Shown here: positions 24,545-36,800 of the stretch, piece by piece
Position numbering within the stretch: the first letter of the stretch is position 1
Layout: every line of letters begins with the position of its first letter
DNA from: Metallyticus violacea
Lineage: Eukaryota > Arthropoda > Insecta > Mantodea > Metallyticidae
Length of the DNA: 64,000 bases
NCBI GenBank assembly: GCA_030762175.1
Contig: CM060831.1
Coordinates: forward strand, 74,340,001 to 74,404,000
Direction: 5' to 3'
Notes under the pieces: model-generated
What the model was told of the DNA's origin: nothing
Database searches by the model: none
The model's input: the letters and a program-made list of their open reading frames with translations, nothing else
Made by a program: the position numbers and the translations under genes

Positions 24545-25960
24545 ATTAAGAGTACAGAAGAATAGCTAAAGAAGTTGACATTTCGATATTTCTGATTCCA
24601 TATCAGAAGATCACAATGGTCTAATGCTACTAAGAGAAATTAGTTGCTCTTTAAGAATCTTGTGGATGTTTTTTCATCATTACATTACTGTAAATTAGAT
24701 TTGGGTATATCGCCGAGATCCTGAGTCCCAAAAAGATGATTTGGTAGAAACACAAGTGTTCTACCACCCGTAAAGAGTTCGGAATGAAAAAAAAAATACG
24801 TTCAAATCATGACAACCACTGTTCAAAGAAGAACGCCTTCTCTTCGAGCTTATAATACACAGTACAACTATTACTGGGGGGAGACACACCGACATTTCAT
24901 CACTTTGGGGGAATGGTTCCAGAGGAAAGGTTGAGGAAAGCTCACAGCCGGTGTTGCAACGCGACGGTGCACAGCCTGCCACAGAAGCAATGAAGAATCA
25001 GAGAGACCGTAAAATCCTGGTTCACAGATTAACCAAAATATTTATTTCAAAGGGGATAAAGTCCAGCAAAAATACTGGGTAAAGTTTGGGGAGTTGTCAA
25101 GAGACTATATTGAAAGATAAAACATTGCGAATCAGGTAGACTACTATTGAAAGTTCCTCTTACATGGGAAACAGCTATGGGCTGAAGATGGAACAACAAA
25201 ACTGTCTCATTCTCCTGGCTGATATTGCGGGAACACGACCAACCGTGCAGTTGTAGTGTACTGTATCAGGAGGTCAAGACACATGTTGGCTTGTCGTTTA
25301 CATAGTAAATGTCGGCCACAAATGTAAGAGGGGTGAGGCGGTACGCAAACGTAATAGCTGAAAAGGAATCTACCAAGGCAGCCTTGCAGTAGCACAAATT
25401 CGTTACTAATGTATTCATTTCCCATGACTATTGAACAGTAGAGAAATACTTTTTTATAGATATTTTTCTGTTACGGTGCCGAATGGAGCATGTACTCTAA
25501 TTTACTTATATTCATTAGTGGTGACTATGATGAAGGAAATGTGCAAATGATGCCCTTCAAAAATGAAATAAATGAATTCCATTCTTAAATCGACGAACCC
25601 CATAAAAATTCACTTAAATATAAAAAACGTGCCTTGAGGTATTCCTTTGCTTTATCCTACCTATGTTCATATGCTAATACCAACTTCTTGTTCATAAAAT
25701 TTCACAGAACTAAATTCTCAACAACAAACAATAAATCAGAAAAACAAAACAGAACCTATTACTTTCAAATCCTTTTACTTTGAGAATTTTGCAATCCTTT
25801 GATAATATCGCCAACATAATTACATATTTCGTTAACAATTCCCCTCAGAGCACTATCTTTCAAAATCTCATCAGCAATAAGAAGTAAACGACATAGAGGA
25901 AAAATTATATACAAACTCATGACATACCTGAAAGACAAGACTACGATAAGCAAAATCGAA
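24545..25960. other. Noncoding stretch
   Basis: Nothing recognised; short minus-strand frames (24982-24761, 25425-25207) lack motifs. Confidence 0.4.
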
Positions 25961-25965
25961 TGGAT

Positions 25966-26126
25966 TAACTCAGATGGTTAACATTTGGGACTAACCTTCG
26001 GAAAGTTCCTGATTTAAATTCCTTGCGTTTTATATGGTTTTCCCTCGTCACTTGGGTTAATGGCTGGCATTGATATTTCTTTTCCTCGAATTTTCCACTG
26101 TACTATTTCACCACATTTCATTCCGT
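25966..26126 (+). mobile_element. tRNA-derived SINE, family 2, joined to family 1
   Basis: Has A-box-like ACTCAGATGGTTAACATTTG and B-box-like CTGATTTAAATTCC, followed by the family body (ATATGGTTTTCC, then TTAATGGCTGGCATTG). It runs without a clear break into the family 1 fragment that starts at about 26129. Confidence 0.5.
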
Positions 26127-26128
26127 TT

Positions 26129-26376
26129 TCTCCTAAATCCAAGATCACGGGTTCAATCACAGCTAGAATCGATGAATTTTTTTCGGGCGTAAAAATCTTA
26201 AGTATGGCTTCTTTCGGAAGCGAAGTAAAGCCGTGTCGTTGATTTATGGAGCGAAAAAAAAATCCAACCTGAAAAAAGAGGCCTCTGAGCAAAATTTGTC
26301 AGCCGTTTCGCGCCCTAAATTGAATGGGATGCTAATGACTTGAGATGTTAAAGAGTGTCCGTAAATAAAACAAATA
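26129..26376 (+). mobile_element. tRNA-derived SINE, family 1, copy D (5'-truncated)
   Basis: Starts inside the tRNA-like head at TCCTAAATCCAAGATC, so the A-box is missing; the B-box (GGGTTCAATCAC), body and tail (GAGTGTCCGTAAATAAAA) are kept. Confidence 0.88.
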
Positions 26377-26379
26377 CCA

Positions 26380-28300
26380 AAAAAACGTTCTGTTTCGTTC
26401 TGCTGCAGGATCGAAAATGCCAGGTAATATCGACTGTAATGTGTGGGGCAACTTGCACTTTAGAAAGATTTTCGAGGGGTTCGCAGCCGTCAAGATGCTC
26501 AATTTGAAAAAGATGTGACGGAATATGTCTACGTTCGAATCTCACCGCACCGTCTAGTGTCCCTTATATCATCCCTTCCTCCCGAAAAAATTCCCCATTA
26601 GAAGTATTAGAATAAATGGCTCCTAAGGATCCAATTGCCTCCTCCAACTAATACGAAGGTTGATGAAGAAAAGGTGAAACAACGCATTACAGTCTTGTCA
26701 TTCCTATACATAAAATTAAAGTTAATGTCTTGTTTCCAGCCTACTCACTTATTCGTAAACTCGAAATGTCCGTAAATCATACCTGATCTACAAGTTATAT
26801 TTTCAAGAAATTCGTTAGAAAATTAGGTAACAGATAGCATTAGAACACCTGATGTGTGGGATTGCAACAAGAGCCTGTGTGGATGCATTATATTTTCCTT
26901 CGGCACGCTAACAGAAAAGCATCTTCTTATGTAAGATTTGTGTATGATAAGGACTGTGTATTAAAGTTATTTTACTTTAAATGCAACACAAGGGCAGTAA
27001 CTATTTCTTTGTAACAAATAAGTTAGTATTAGAGTTGAGCATTAGAAGTAAATACCTGATATCATTGAACAGGTATATGTCAACCAAATTTTATACTTTT
27101 ATGGATTCATAAATTTGGATGCAGAGGTTGTTAGTACATAATATTGAGTTAATACATTTCCTGTTCAAATGAAGCAAATTTCATATATGAGAGTCAAGTC
27201 AAATATACAAAATTTGAGATATTCCAAACCATTATCATTCGATTTGACATAAATAAAAGCCAGCAGTCGTTCTTTCGCAATCAAGCGCTGTATATTACAC
27301 ATTCTTTTCGCACTAATTGGCAATTATTTGGGTCCCGTTCATTAGTTCCAGTATAACTGAACGTTTTTATGATGTGTGAACTCGAACTTTGTTTAATTTG
27401 CTTTAGAATATTCCTTTATGAAAGCTGTTTTATATATAATTAAAATTAGTTATAATACTATATACATATACATCGGAATATTTCTACTTTATTACTAGGG
27501 AACGGATTTTCACGCAAATGCATGGTTGTTACTGTAATGAATGTCATACTAAGTGCCATTCTTTACGATTTCTAACATTTGATACATTAATACTTTTACA
27601 ATGCATAAAAATCCATGTTTTGCTAAAATTATTAAAATCATCATATTTTTCAAATGTTACCTTATAATGCATACTTACTTGCTTTCATAGAACTGGCTTT
27701 AGAAATAAGATTATTACTGGCATCTATGAATGTAGTTAAAGTTCAACAAAGCGAATTATTTAATTCGTTAAGAAGCCCAACGCCACATATTAGGTGCGGG
27801 TAATGCTGAACAAAACATGAGATCCAGTATGAGGAAAATAAATACATCAACTGTTATTCAAGCTTCTGTTTTCAGTGCAGTGTGAATCACGCCGACCAAG
27901 CTAGAACTACGAGAGTAAAAAAGATAAACATATTTTGCAATTGCAATCCAAACTTTTCCATTACTTGTCAGTGCAGTGTTTACTCAGGCTTGGGAGTGTG
28001 AAGTTTATTCCCTTTAGAAATGAAACTTGTCATAAAAGCAATTAAAGTAAAAAATCTGCGCAGTTTTGCAGAGCTATTTAAAAATTAAATGATAAAGACC
28101 GATGGAAAAAGGTGAAATCTGCAAATTATGCTCGTACCGGTCTCCGAAATTTTACTCATTTGCGCGCAACTTTCCTAATAGCTGATATTCCACTATGGAA
28201 ATTAAATAATCCAACTTTACATACATTTTTTTTTTGAAAATTAATTGTCTAAAGATACAACTCTGGGCAAAACTTGAGAGATTCAATGGTACAGTTAAAG
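26380..28300. other. A+T-rich noncoding stretch
   Basis: Nothing recognised. Confidence 0.4.
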
Positions 28301-28311
28301 TATCGAAATGG

Positions 28312-29149
28312 TTCTGAAACAACATGACTTATCACAGGAAACGCAGTTTTATATGGGTTTAGGTGACGAAACAACATCATGTATTGCAGGAAACACAATT
28401 TTGTATGGGTATAGGTGACGAAACACATTGTGCTGCAGGAAACACAATTCTGTGTGAGTATAGATGGGGAAACAACATGATGTACTGTAGGAAACACAAT
28501 TTTGTATGAGTATAGATGAGGAAACATATTGTACTGCAGGGAATACAAATTTGAATGGGTATAGGTGACGAAACAACACGGTCTACTGCAGGAAACACAA
28601 TTTTATATGGTTATAGGTGACGAAACAACACGGTGTACTGCAGGAAACACAATTTTATATGGTTATAGGTGACGAAACACATTGTACTGCAGGAAACACA
28701 ATTCTGTGTGGGTATAGATGGGGAAACAACATGATGTACTGTAAGAAACACAATATTGTATGAGTATAGATGAGGAAACATATTGTACTGCAGGGAATAC
28801 AAATTTGTATGGGTATAGGTGACGAAACAACACGGTCTACTGCAGGAAACACAATTTTATATGGTTATAGGTGACGAAACAACATGGTGTACTGCAAGAA
28901 ACACAATTTTATATGGTTATAGGTGACGAAACACATTGTACTGCAGGAAACACAATTCTGTGTGGGTATAGATGGGGAAACAACATGATGTACTGTAGGA
29001 AACACAATTTTGTATGAGTATAGATGAGGAAACATATTGCACTGCAGGGAATACAAATTTGTATGGGTATAGGTGACGAAACAACACGGTCTACTGCAGG
29101 AAACACAATTTTATATGGTTATAGGTGACGAAACAACATAATGTACTCC
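28312..29149. repeat. Minisatellite with 254-bp higher-order repeat
   Basis: Sixteen or so monomers, each starting ATAG(G/A)TG(A/G)(C/G)GAAAC, alternate between 52 and 49 bases. Five consecutive monomers (52, 49, 52, 49, 52) make a unit of 254 bases, and this unit occurs three times in exact register: 28359-28612, 28613-28866 and 28867-29120. Partial monomers lie at both edges. Units two and three differ at about five positions in 254 by my reading; the first is more diverged. The minus strand stays open in several frames, but only as a property of the repeat. Confidence 0.95.
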
Positions 29150-30013
29150 AACAGTTATTTTACTTGAAGATTACTCTGCTTCTTTTCTATTCCCTTTAGA
29201 AAGAAGTTTAAAACAGCAACACAATTGTAAAAGTTTTCATTGGTTCAATAAATCTCTTACTATAACCAGCTGGCATACTCGTGAACGATGGTCAAGGCCG
29301 GCAAAGCTTTATCAGTAATTTTCCTAAATGTGATACTCTACACTTATCTATCACAAAGGTTTCATTGTGTATTAGAGACAACCAGAGTTCATTTTGCACT
29401 TATTAATATATTATACCTTTGCAAAAATACTCTCATAAAAGTATTTCATGTCTTTAAATCAATGGCAATAGGTAATTAATTGTTCTACCCTCAACAAACT
29501 TTCACTAACTGAAGCACATGGCTACTTGCTGCTATCTACTATGCTAAACACCTAAAACAAACAATAACATTAATGAATTCATTGATCTTTCCCATAATAG
29601 TATTGATTCTGCATACAAATTTTTGAAAACAAGAAAAATGTTTTTATTTTATCTAACAATAACCGCAAAACCATTTATCAATTTCTGCGCATATGAACTT
29701 TGGAAACCCCATAGAGATGATATAGGATAAAATTGAGTAAAGTGAAAGGTTACTTTGTTGAAAATAACAAAATATTCAAACTGTGGGATTTTTGGCCTTT
29801 TGTGGGGATATGGTTTAAACCTGGCAAATGCTAAGTGGAAAAAGTGCATTGAGCTTTTTGTGACAGTAGAAGAAAAGGAAACGGACTGCCTTTGCGATAC
29901 TGTTGTCGATCGACTAGTGATCACATCAGGTGAGTCGACAACTTGAAGTTGCTGTGAATCATGAATGAAGATTAATAATCAGTTTCCTTAAGATAACTAC
30001 TTCAATTATTAAT
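29150..30013. other. Noncoding stretch
   Basis: Nothing recognised; open frames at 29288-29479 and 29649-29924 lack motifs. Confidence 0.4.
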
Positions 30014-30058
30014 TTTATTATTATTATTATTATTATCATCATCATCATCATCATCATG
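30014..30058. repeat. (ATT)n(ATC)n compound microsatellite
   Basis: ATT units followed directly by ATC units. Confidence 0.93.
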
Positions 30059-30289
30059 ATAATTTTTTCTTGTTGCTCATTCTATGTACCTCAGTGTAAG
30101 ATAAAGAAGCCTATCGTGTCTCATATGGGTAAAGACCTCTAACAAGTAGGGAAAGCTCGCATGTTCGTAACGTGGTGAGCTGTACCACGCTAGTTGTTCG
30201 TATGTTGTTTAAGACACTGACAGATTTGTTCTTTGGTTGCTCCATTTCTCACTGCACTAGTGGCTTTTAGAGATATTTTCATTTTTCTC

Positions 30290-30700
30290 TTCCTCTTGCT
30301 ACTCTTGACCACTCTGGATTACTACATATTCCTTGAAGAGGTCTGTCCATCTTCTTCTGGGTCTGCCTTGTGTCCTTTTTTCTATCCGGGGGTTCCACAT
30401 GGAGAGCTCTAGGTTCACCTTTTGTCCTGCATTCTTGCGACTTGACTGCCCCATTGTCATTTGCTTCTGGTAGCTATTTGAGCGATGTCTGTTGTCTGAG
30501 ATTACTGATTTATTAATATTATAGGTATTTTGTCCTTCAAAGTTATTCCCAGGGTTTTGCGTTGCATTTTTCTTTGGTATATTTGAATTTTGTTCTTTTA
30601 TTTTTCTGTTAGTGACCATGTCTGGCGCCCATATAGTGTTACAGGGTATACACAAGTTTCGAGCGTCTGGAATCTGATTTTCTTAATTAGTGTTTGGTTT
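30290..30700 (-). pseudogene. LINE reverse transcriptase 3' end, decayed
   Basis: The minus strand reads, across frame changes, text of the VTLYGRQTW type (about 30640-30615). Further on comes the block LSMWNPRIEKR then GRPRRRWTDLFKE (about 30405-30325). These match the C-terminal signatures of non-LTR retrotransposon reverse transcriptases (YGxETW, and later WxPxxxRxxGRPxxRWxDxxxE). Frames shift at least twice between the two blocks. Only the last part of the element is present; the RT core is absent. Identified by motif only. Confidence 0.65.
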
Positions 30701-30909
30701 AACAAGAGATCCTTTTTTGTACTTTTTTCCATTTTATCATGGAAGGAAATTTGTTGTCCTGACTGTTCCATCTATTTTTCATTGCGGTTTCAGGTCAGTA
30801 GCATTAGACCATTACTTAACTTCGGTCTGGTGTGTACAGAACTTGTTTTTGATACAATTACTTTTTTACATTAGGATTCATTTAAGAATGAACAGAATAT
30901 ATTACTAAA

Positions 30910-32105
30910 ATTTGTGAGACGTTACATGCTCTTACAAAAACATCATTCACATTAATGTTACTTCCTTGTAATACTGATGAAATTATGAAATAAAAAGTTC
31001 AGAAAGTATTTCCAAAAAATTCAGCATATGAAAAAATATTTAAAATATAGAAATTTGGAAGGGTTACATGTTGCATTGCCAATCAAAAATTTACAGTGGA
31101 ATAAGTCGCAGTTTTTTGTACGTTTATTTTATCAGCATGCACGGTTGAACGATTTTTCTCGCGCTATACGGAAGAGTAACAAAGAAAGAATGACTCTGCA
31201 AAACCTAAAACATCTGGTGGTGACCAAATGCAATAGAATAGATGTACCCGTACAAGACTGAGGTGAGTCCAGAATGCAATATATAAATTGATTTTCCAGA
31301 GCAAGGCTTAATCATATGGCAACCCCATTGCTCAACTTGACTTGACTTTGCAAATAGCCTACCGAGTGACTGCCAGCATAAGGTAAAAGAACTTCTGCCT
31401 TGGTTTGCTCTGCAAAGGCTAGAGCAATAAAACTTCGATTCCACATCACCTGATTCCCCAAGTTGGATGTTGTGCAGTTGGAAAAAAAACTATCAACTCA
31501 AAACACTATTGGACGGGATATAAGACAGCCGATAACTAAGTGAAAAGGCACATTTAAGAATTGATAATGCATATAAACTATCTGATTGGTGGCATTAATT
31601 CATACATTTGAAGTTTTAATGGCATATTTCTGAAAATTTTAGAGCAGGAAAATCCTGTTACATTAAAAAAAAAGTCATTGATTAGTTACTTTGTGTACAG
31701 AATTTTATTAAATTAAAATAATTCTATGTAAGAAGTTAAGTGCTGAAAGTGTTTAAAAATCAGTGTTTTAGAACATTTCACAAGAAATTTCGTTGAAAAA
31801 TTATAGAAACAGGCTGAAAAAGTACAGTAATTATTAGAAAAGTATTTTTGTAAATGCAGAATTAATTCATTGCGGCAGGTAGATATATTGTTTACCTCAT
31901 TGCGATGGTGTAATGATGTTGTCTAGGTAAAGTGTTGAGGAATATGTGAAAATCGGTGCAATTGGCATCACCATGTAATTAACATAATTATGACAGAATT
32001 CTTTTGCAGTGTTTAATATTTTCTGATTTTTCAATTTCCGAGTGAGATCGGCAAAAACTAAGCCCAATTATTTACTATCTAGTTTACTGGGTTTTGTTGT
32101 TCGTA
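30910..32105. other. Noncoding stretch
   Basis: Nothing recognised; the 31028-31261 plus-strand frame has no known motif. Confidence 0.4.
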
Positions 32106-32109
32106 TTGT

Positions 32110-32393
32110 TTTATTTCCAGACGCTCTTTAACATCTCAGATCATCAGCGTCCTATTCTATTCAGGGGGTGAAACGGCCGACAAATTTTGCTCAGAGGCCT
32201 CTTTTTTTCAGGCTTGAGGTTCTTTATCATGCCGTAAATGTACGACACGGGACTCACGGCTTTACTTCCCTTCCGAAAGAAACCATACTTAGGATTTTTA
32301 CGCCCGAAAAAATCCATCGACCTTGGCAGAGTATGAACCCGCGATCTTGGGTTTGGGAGGCAAGTATGGTAACCACTACACCACCAGGACCAG
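32110..32393 (-). mobile_element. tRNA-derived SINE, family 1, copy E
   Basis: Full-length inverted copy: tail complement (GACGCTCTTTAACATCTCAG) at the left, tRNA-like head complement (GTGGTAACCACTACACCACCAGGACC-like) at the right. A plus-strand frame across it (32168-32542) is not a gene. Confidence 0.92.
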
Positions 32394-32399
32394 TAGTTT

Positions 32400-33345
32400 A
32401 CTGGGTGTTAACTACAATCATCGTTGCTCCGTTTTATGAAATAAACTGTAACGTGTGTATAATTCGCAAGTACTTGTCTTCCATTGTACAGACTCTCCAA
32501 ACACCATTTGTCGTTTTCATAGTGCTGTCGCTTCATGAGTGAGTCTCAATGAAGCAATCTTGTTTACGTCGAGTTTGCATGGACTGTCTGCTATAGTTAA
32601 CACTGCTAACACGCACATTGGCGAGGTTCGAAACTATGCTAGGCTACGTCACAATGATAGGACAGCCTGAACTGATTCATTGTAACTATCCTTTGTATTC
32701 AAAGCATAAAGTACAGAGTGTTATTGTACCGTGGGTTTACACTGGTGTTCAGGAAACTATCTCTTGTATAGTCAAACTGGGTGCGTAGCTTAGAACAGTA
32801 GTTAAAAAAAACTGAAGATCGCAACTCCTTGGAGAGTCGTGTAGAGAAATGAAGACTTGGCATGAGAGCTGCCAATGAGGGTAATAAAACACAACAGAGA
32901 ACAGGGAAATTAGAAGGATATATTATTAAATACAACGATTACTAATTCTTTAAACCATGAAACGTTAATGTATCACTTACAACATCTGCACAGGCAAGTA
33001 GTGCTGTAAAACACAATAATATGCCTATAGATAAGTTTATTGACACATTGTTCAATGTAAGGTTCTAGAACATTTCCCATTATACTTATATAAGGTTAAC
33101 AAAAACACAACACACAATAATGTAATACAATAATGCGATACGAATAAAATATGGACATTGAATATAAGCTACTTTTTATTGTTTCTTTTACGTAGATTTC
33201 CTGCATTTATTATGTTTTGTGTTTGTCTAGTTTAGACATTTATTTATTTGGCATCACTGTCTGTGATTAAGAATTTTTCGAGTTTGTTGCAAATATTGTT
33301 ATTTTTCATCTTCCTCTACAAATTTGTTTGATTTATAGTTTCCAT
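32400..33345. other. Noncoding stretch
   Basis: Nothing recognised. Confidence 0.4.
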
Positions 33346-33350
33346 GTTGA

Positions 33351-33546
33351 CACTGGTGTTATTGTCGTAATCATGCTTGCCTCGTAGATCCAAGGTCGCG
33401 GGCTCAAAACTGGCAATGATAGATAGATTTTTTTCTGGTCTAAAATTACTAGCAATAAGCATGGCTTCTATCCGGAAGGAAGTGGTTCCATGCCCGAAAG
33501 AAGAAGCCAGGGACGCCTATGATCAAAGCTGTTAAAGAGCGACGTT
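33351..33546 (+). mobile_element. tRNA-derived SINE, family 1, copy F (diverged)
   Basis: Most diverged copy. B-box-like GCGGGCTCAAAACTGG, the body is shortened by internal loss, and the tail is AAAGAGCGACGTTAAATAAA. It leads directly into a tandem repeat. Confidence 0.75.
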
Positions 33547-33802
33547 AAATAAATAAAAACCTAACCTAAATTAGTCGAGTTATTATGTGGGTGGTTCTTC
33601 TGTGATTTATAAATAAACAAACCTAATCTAAATTTAGTTTCCATATGTTCTGATATTCTGATAGGTAATCTTTAAATAATCAAATCTAAATTAAACCTAG
33701 TTTTCATATACTCTATGAATAGTTCTTATGATCTTTAAATAAATAAACCTAACCTAACCTAAACCTAGTCTCCATATATTCTGTGGGTAGTTTTTTGTGA
33801 GA
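33547..33802. repeat. Four tandem ~64-bp units with CCTAA motifs
   Basis: Units of 64, 63, 63 and 65 bases each start AAATAAnnAAA, hold CCTAACCTAA or a decayed form of it, then (T)CCATAT...TCT and a GTGA/ATCTTT end. The first unit starts within the tail of SINE copy F. The fourth has three CCTAA-type steps, which is the complement of the arthropod telomere repeat TTAGG. Confidence 0.8.
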
Positions 33803-33804
33803 TT

Positions 33805-36800
33805 ATGGATAAACTTTTTGCAATTTGTCCTTATTCTCGTTATTGCCTTGAAAATAATTTACGAACTAATGCAGCTAAGTCAAAGATGTCGTGGAAAACA
33901 TACATATCCAAAAGGAACACTTTCTAGCATGTTGTCAATGATGCCGTCTCCAAACTTTGTTCTGATCCGAGGTTCCAGAACAATGAACTGTATAGAAGAA
34001 CGTTTTTTATCCTTTCCATTGATAAATAATCAGGATTATGTATAAACGTTTAGAAAATTGATATTTAGACAAGATTTTTCTCGCGTTTCATAAATCAGAT
34101 ATTTACTTATATTTGAGTCATTTCGTAACATGTGATCAAGATAGTAATAGTAATAATAATGATATAATAATATTCCTATAATATACTGTTGTGACTCATG
34201 CATAACAGCTGAGTTAAAACAAATAAACTATTATTAGATAAAATCCAAATAAGCCAACAGCTAAAATTCTGCATTGAAACAACATAGAAAAAACCATACA
34301 TTTATAATAAAACAAAACGAAATAAAACGTATGGCAGCGAGGGTTGATTTATTAAAGTTTGGTCACAATTTTTTTTCTCTATAAGAACTCTCAAAAAAAT
34401 TATGCTGTTTAGCATGTATTAACAAATGGATAAAAGCTAAATCAAAAAACGCTAAAGAAAAAATTCCTATTATTTGGTTCAATTTTCTTTGTAGTAACAG
34501 GGTTTCACGGTTTACTCGTAATTATTGGAACAACTTTTCTTCTAGTATGTTATTAATAAAGATATTAATAATAAAAATCTAATAAAGCAAATAGAAACAA
34601 TCATAACTTAAAATAAACTAGCATTTTAAAAGGGTAAAATCATTCAAATTGACGCTCCGGAGGTTCTAGCGTTAAAATTTATATTAACATATATTTCTCA
34701 ACTTTAGGCTGGTAAGCAAATACAGTACTGGGTAATACAATTCACAGACATAATTTCACTTGCATAAGCACTACCGTCATGCAACGAAGGCTCAAAGAGC
34801 TAGATAATGTTCAGTAAGGGAATGTTCCGTGTCAAACTACGGTATACTTTTGATACATTCAATGGATCACATCTATAGTTGGAGTATCGCAAAAATAGTC
34901 TGGCCTAAAAATGCTGGTGCCTTAAAAGTAATTTGTAATCACTGACTCGGTTATGCTGCAGTGAAACTATAGAAAAATGCGACATTATCACAAGCAATAC
35001 CACAAGAGGTTCTGAGATTACCGATAAATTCATATGAACGTAGTGAGAGAATTTATCCGGAAAGCTCAGACCCTCGAGTGATATTTATTAGGACTATTTC
35101 ATGAATAAAGTATTTGAAATATAAATCCCCTAAAATTGGAATACAAAATGATAATAATTGTACATTAGTATTATAAATCTTTCAAAGTCATCTTGCAACA
35201 GATTTACTAATGTTCATAGAGCCAATGCGTGTTTAGGGAATAGAATGAGTGTATAAAATGTTATACTTACTTTAAATAGCTACCGATTCAGAAAACGTAA
35301 GATTTCTACAGACGAAAGTCAACTGTTGCAATCGCTACCGTTCGATTTACTAATACCAACTGAGAAAAACTAAACAGAGATAACATTTTGCCATTCTGAA
35401 CACCACGTTTATTAAAATTTATGGTTCCTTAGGCGGATATTGTTACTTAATTTACAATATGCTTTCAGACTGTTTGAATGAATAGGCTAAAACAATGGTT
35501 TGAGTGAACACTAGTAAGTTAGTTAAATATAAACTTATTAAAAACACAGTTATCACATTTGAATGAAAGGGCTGCAATTTCGTTGCATACAAAGGTTATT
35601 TGGTAATCAGTAGATGAAGATGTGGAAGCATTTCATTTAATATTGCTGAATGATATTCTTAATTTATCTGTACGATGCTCAGGTATACAGTTGGTTACGC
35701 TGACCAGAAGACAAATGTACTTCCCGCGGTAAGGGCTTTGATAAAACGTTACGATAATTTCACTGCGATGTCGGGCTGTGATTAGTCAAACTTCAAAATG
35801 TTCTTTCATATCATTGGTAGATTTTACGATGAAGGTGAAATGGTCATTATAATTTATAAATATAAACGTTATCAATGAGCATACATGTTTTTTTTTTTAA
35901 AAAGTAATAAGAGGTAGAAACTAATACTTTTAGAATTACAGGTATTATTAAACTTCTGTTCTATTCTGTTCTAACATTAATCGGCATATATAACAATTTT
36001 ATCATAAAGGCTAAAGGTGAAAAGTTATTGATGACTTCAACTTTGTTTAACAGTAGATTTTAATTCCAAAGTGCCAAAATAAGATGCAAATATTAGTCAT
36101 TACGGCAAAATATACATCACTAAATTACTACATATGTTCATAGCGCAAAACACCCATAATGTATTTCAATAAATGAACATCGGCTTTTAAATGCGATTGA
36201 CAGTTAACACCCTACAGAGGTTCGAAATGAAAAAATGAAAACGCATGTTATAATATCTCTACAAATCGAAAGACTCTCGCAATTTAATTAAAAATTTAAT
36301 TCTATAATCTATCCACGAGGAAATAAAAGCCGCTAACAAAGACGTAACAGTGTTTAGAATGTAAAATACAATCTGAGTTTGTATTTAGAAACAAACAGTT
36401 GGTGTTTTTCAACACTGTTTTTAGTGGTTCTAAAGAGTAATGCCAAAAGAAGCAAAACTACTGATAATTATGAATAAATATGTGCGTTTGTGCTGGCTTT
36501 AGCCACAAATTACCTGCTTATTGATACTATAATGAAGAAGTGTAATATAGGAAAAAGAGATGGTGAATTTAGCTTTGCTTAAGTTCGATTGACATACAGT
36601 ATGAAGAATAACGAAGTGTTCAAAGGTAACAAAACGAAGAAAATTACAAATAACATTAAACGACACGATTAAGCAACCGTTTCAACTCTACACTACAACT
36701 TCAAAAAAAAAAAAAAAAAAACTGAAATTTGTCTTAATAGCATAAATGTTCTAAAGAACTAATAACAAAAGATGCGGTCTAAATTCAATAAGTGACCGAA

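Noticed and set aside
31028..31261. 77-codon plus-strand frame
   Set aside because: No motif, no splice or promoter signals, and the length is reachable by chance.
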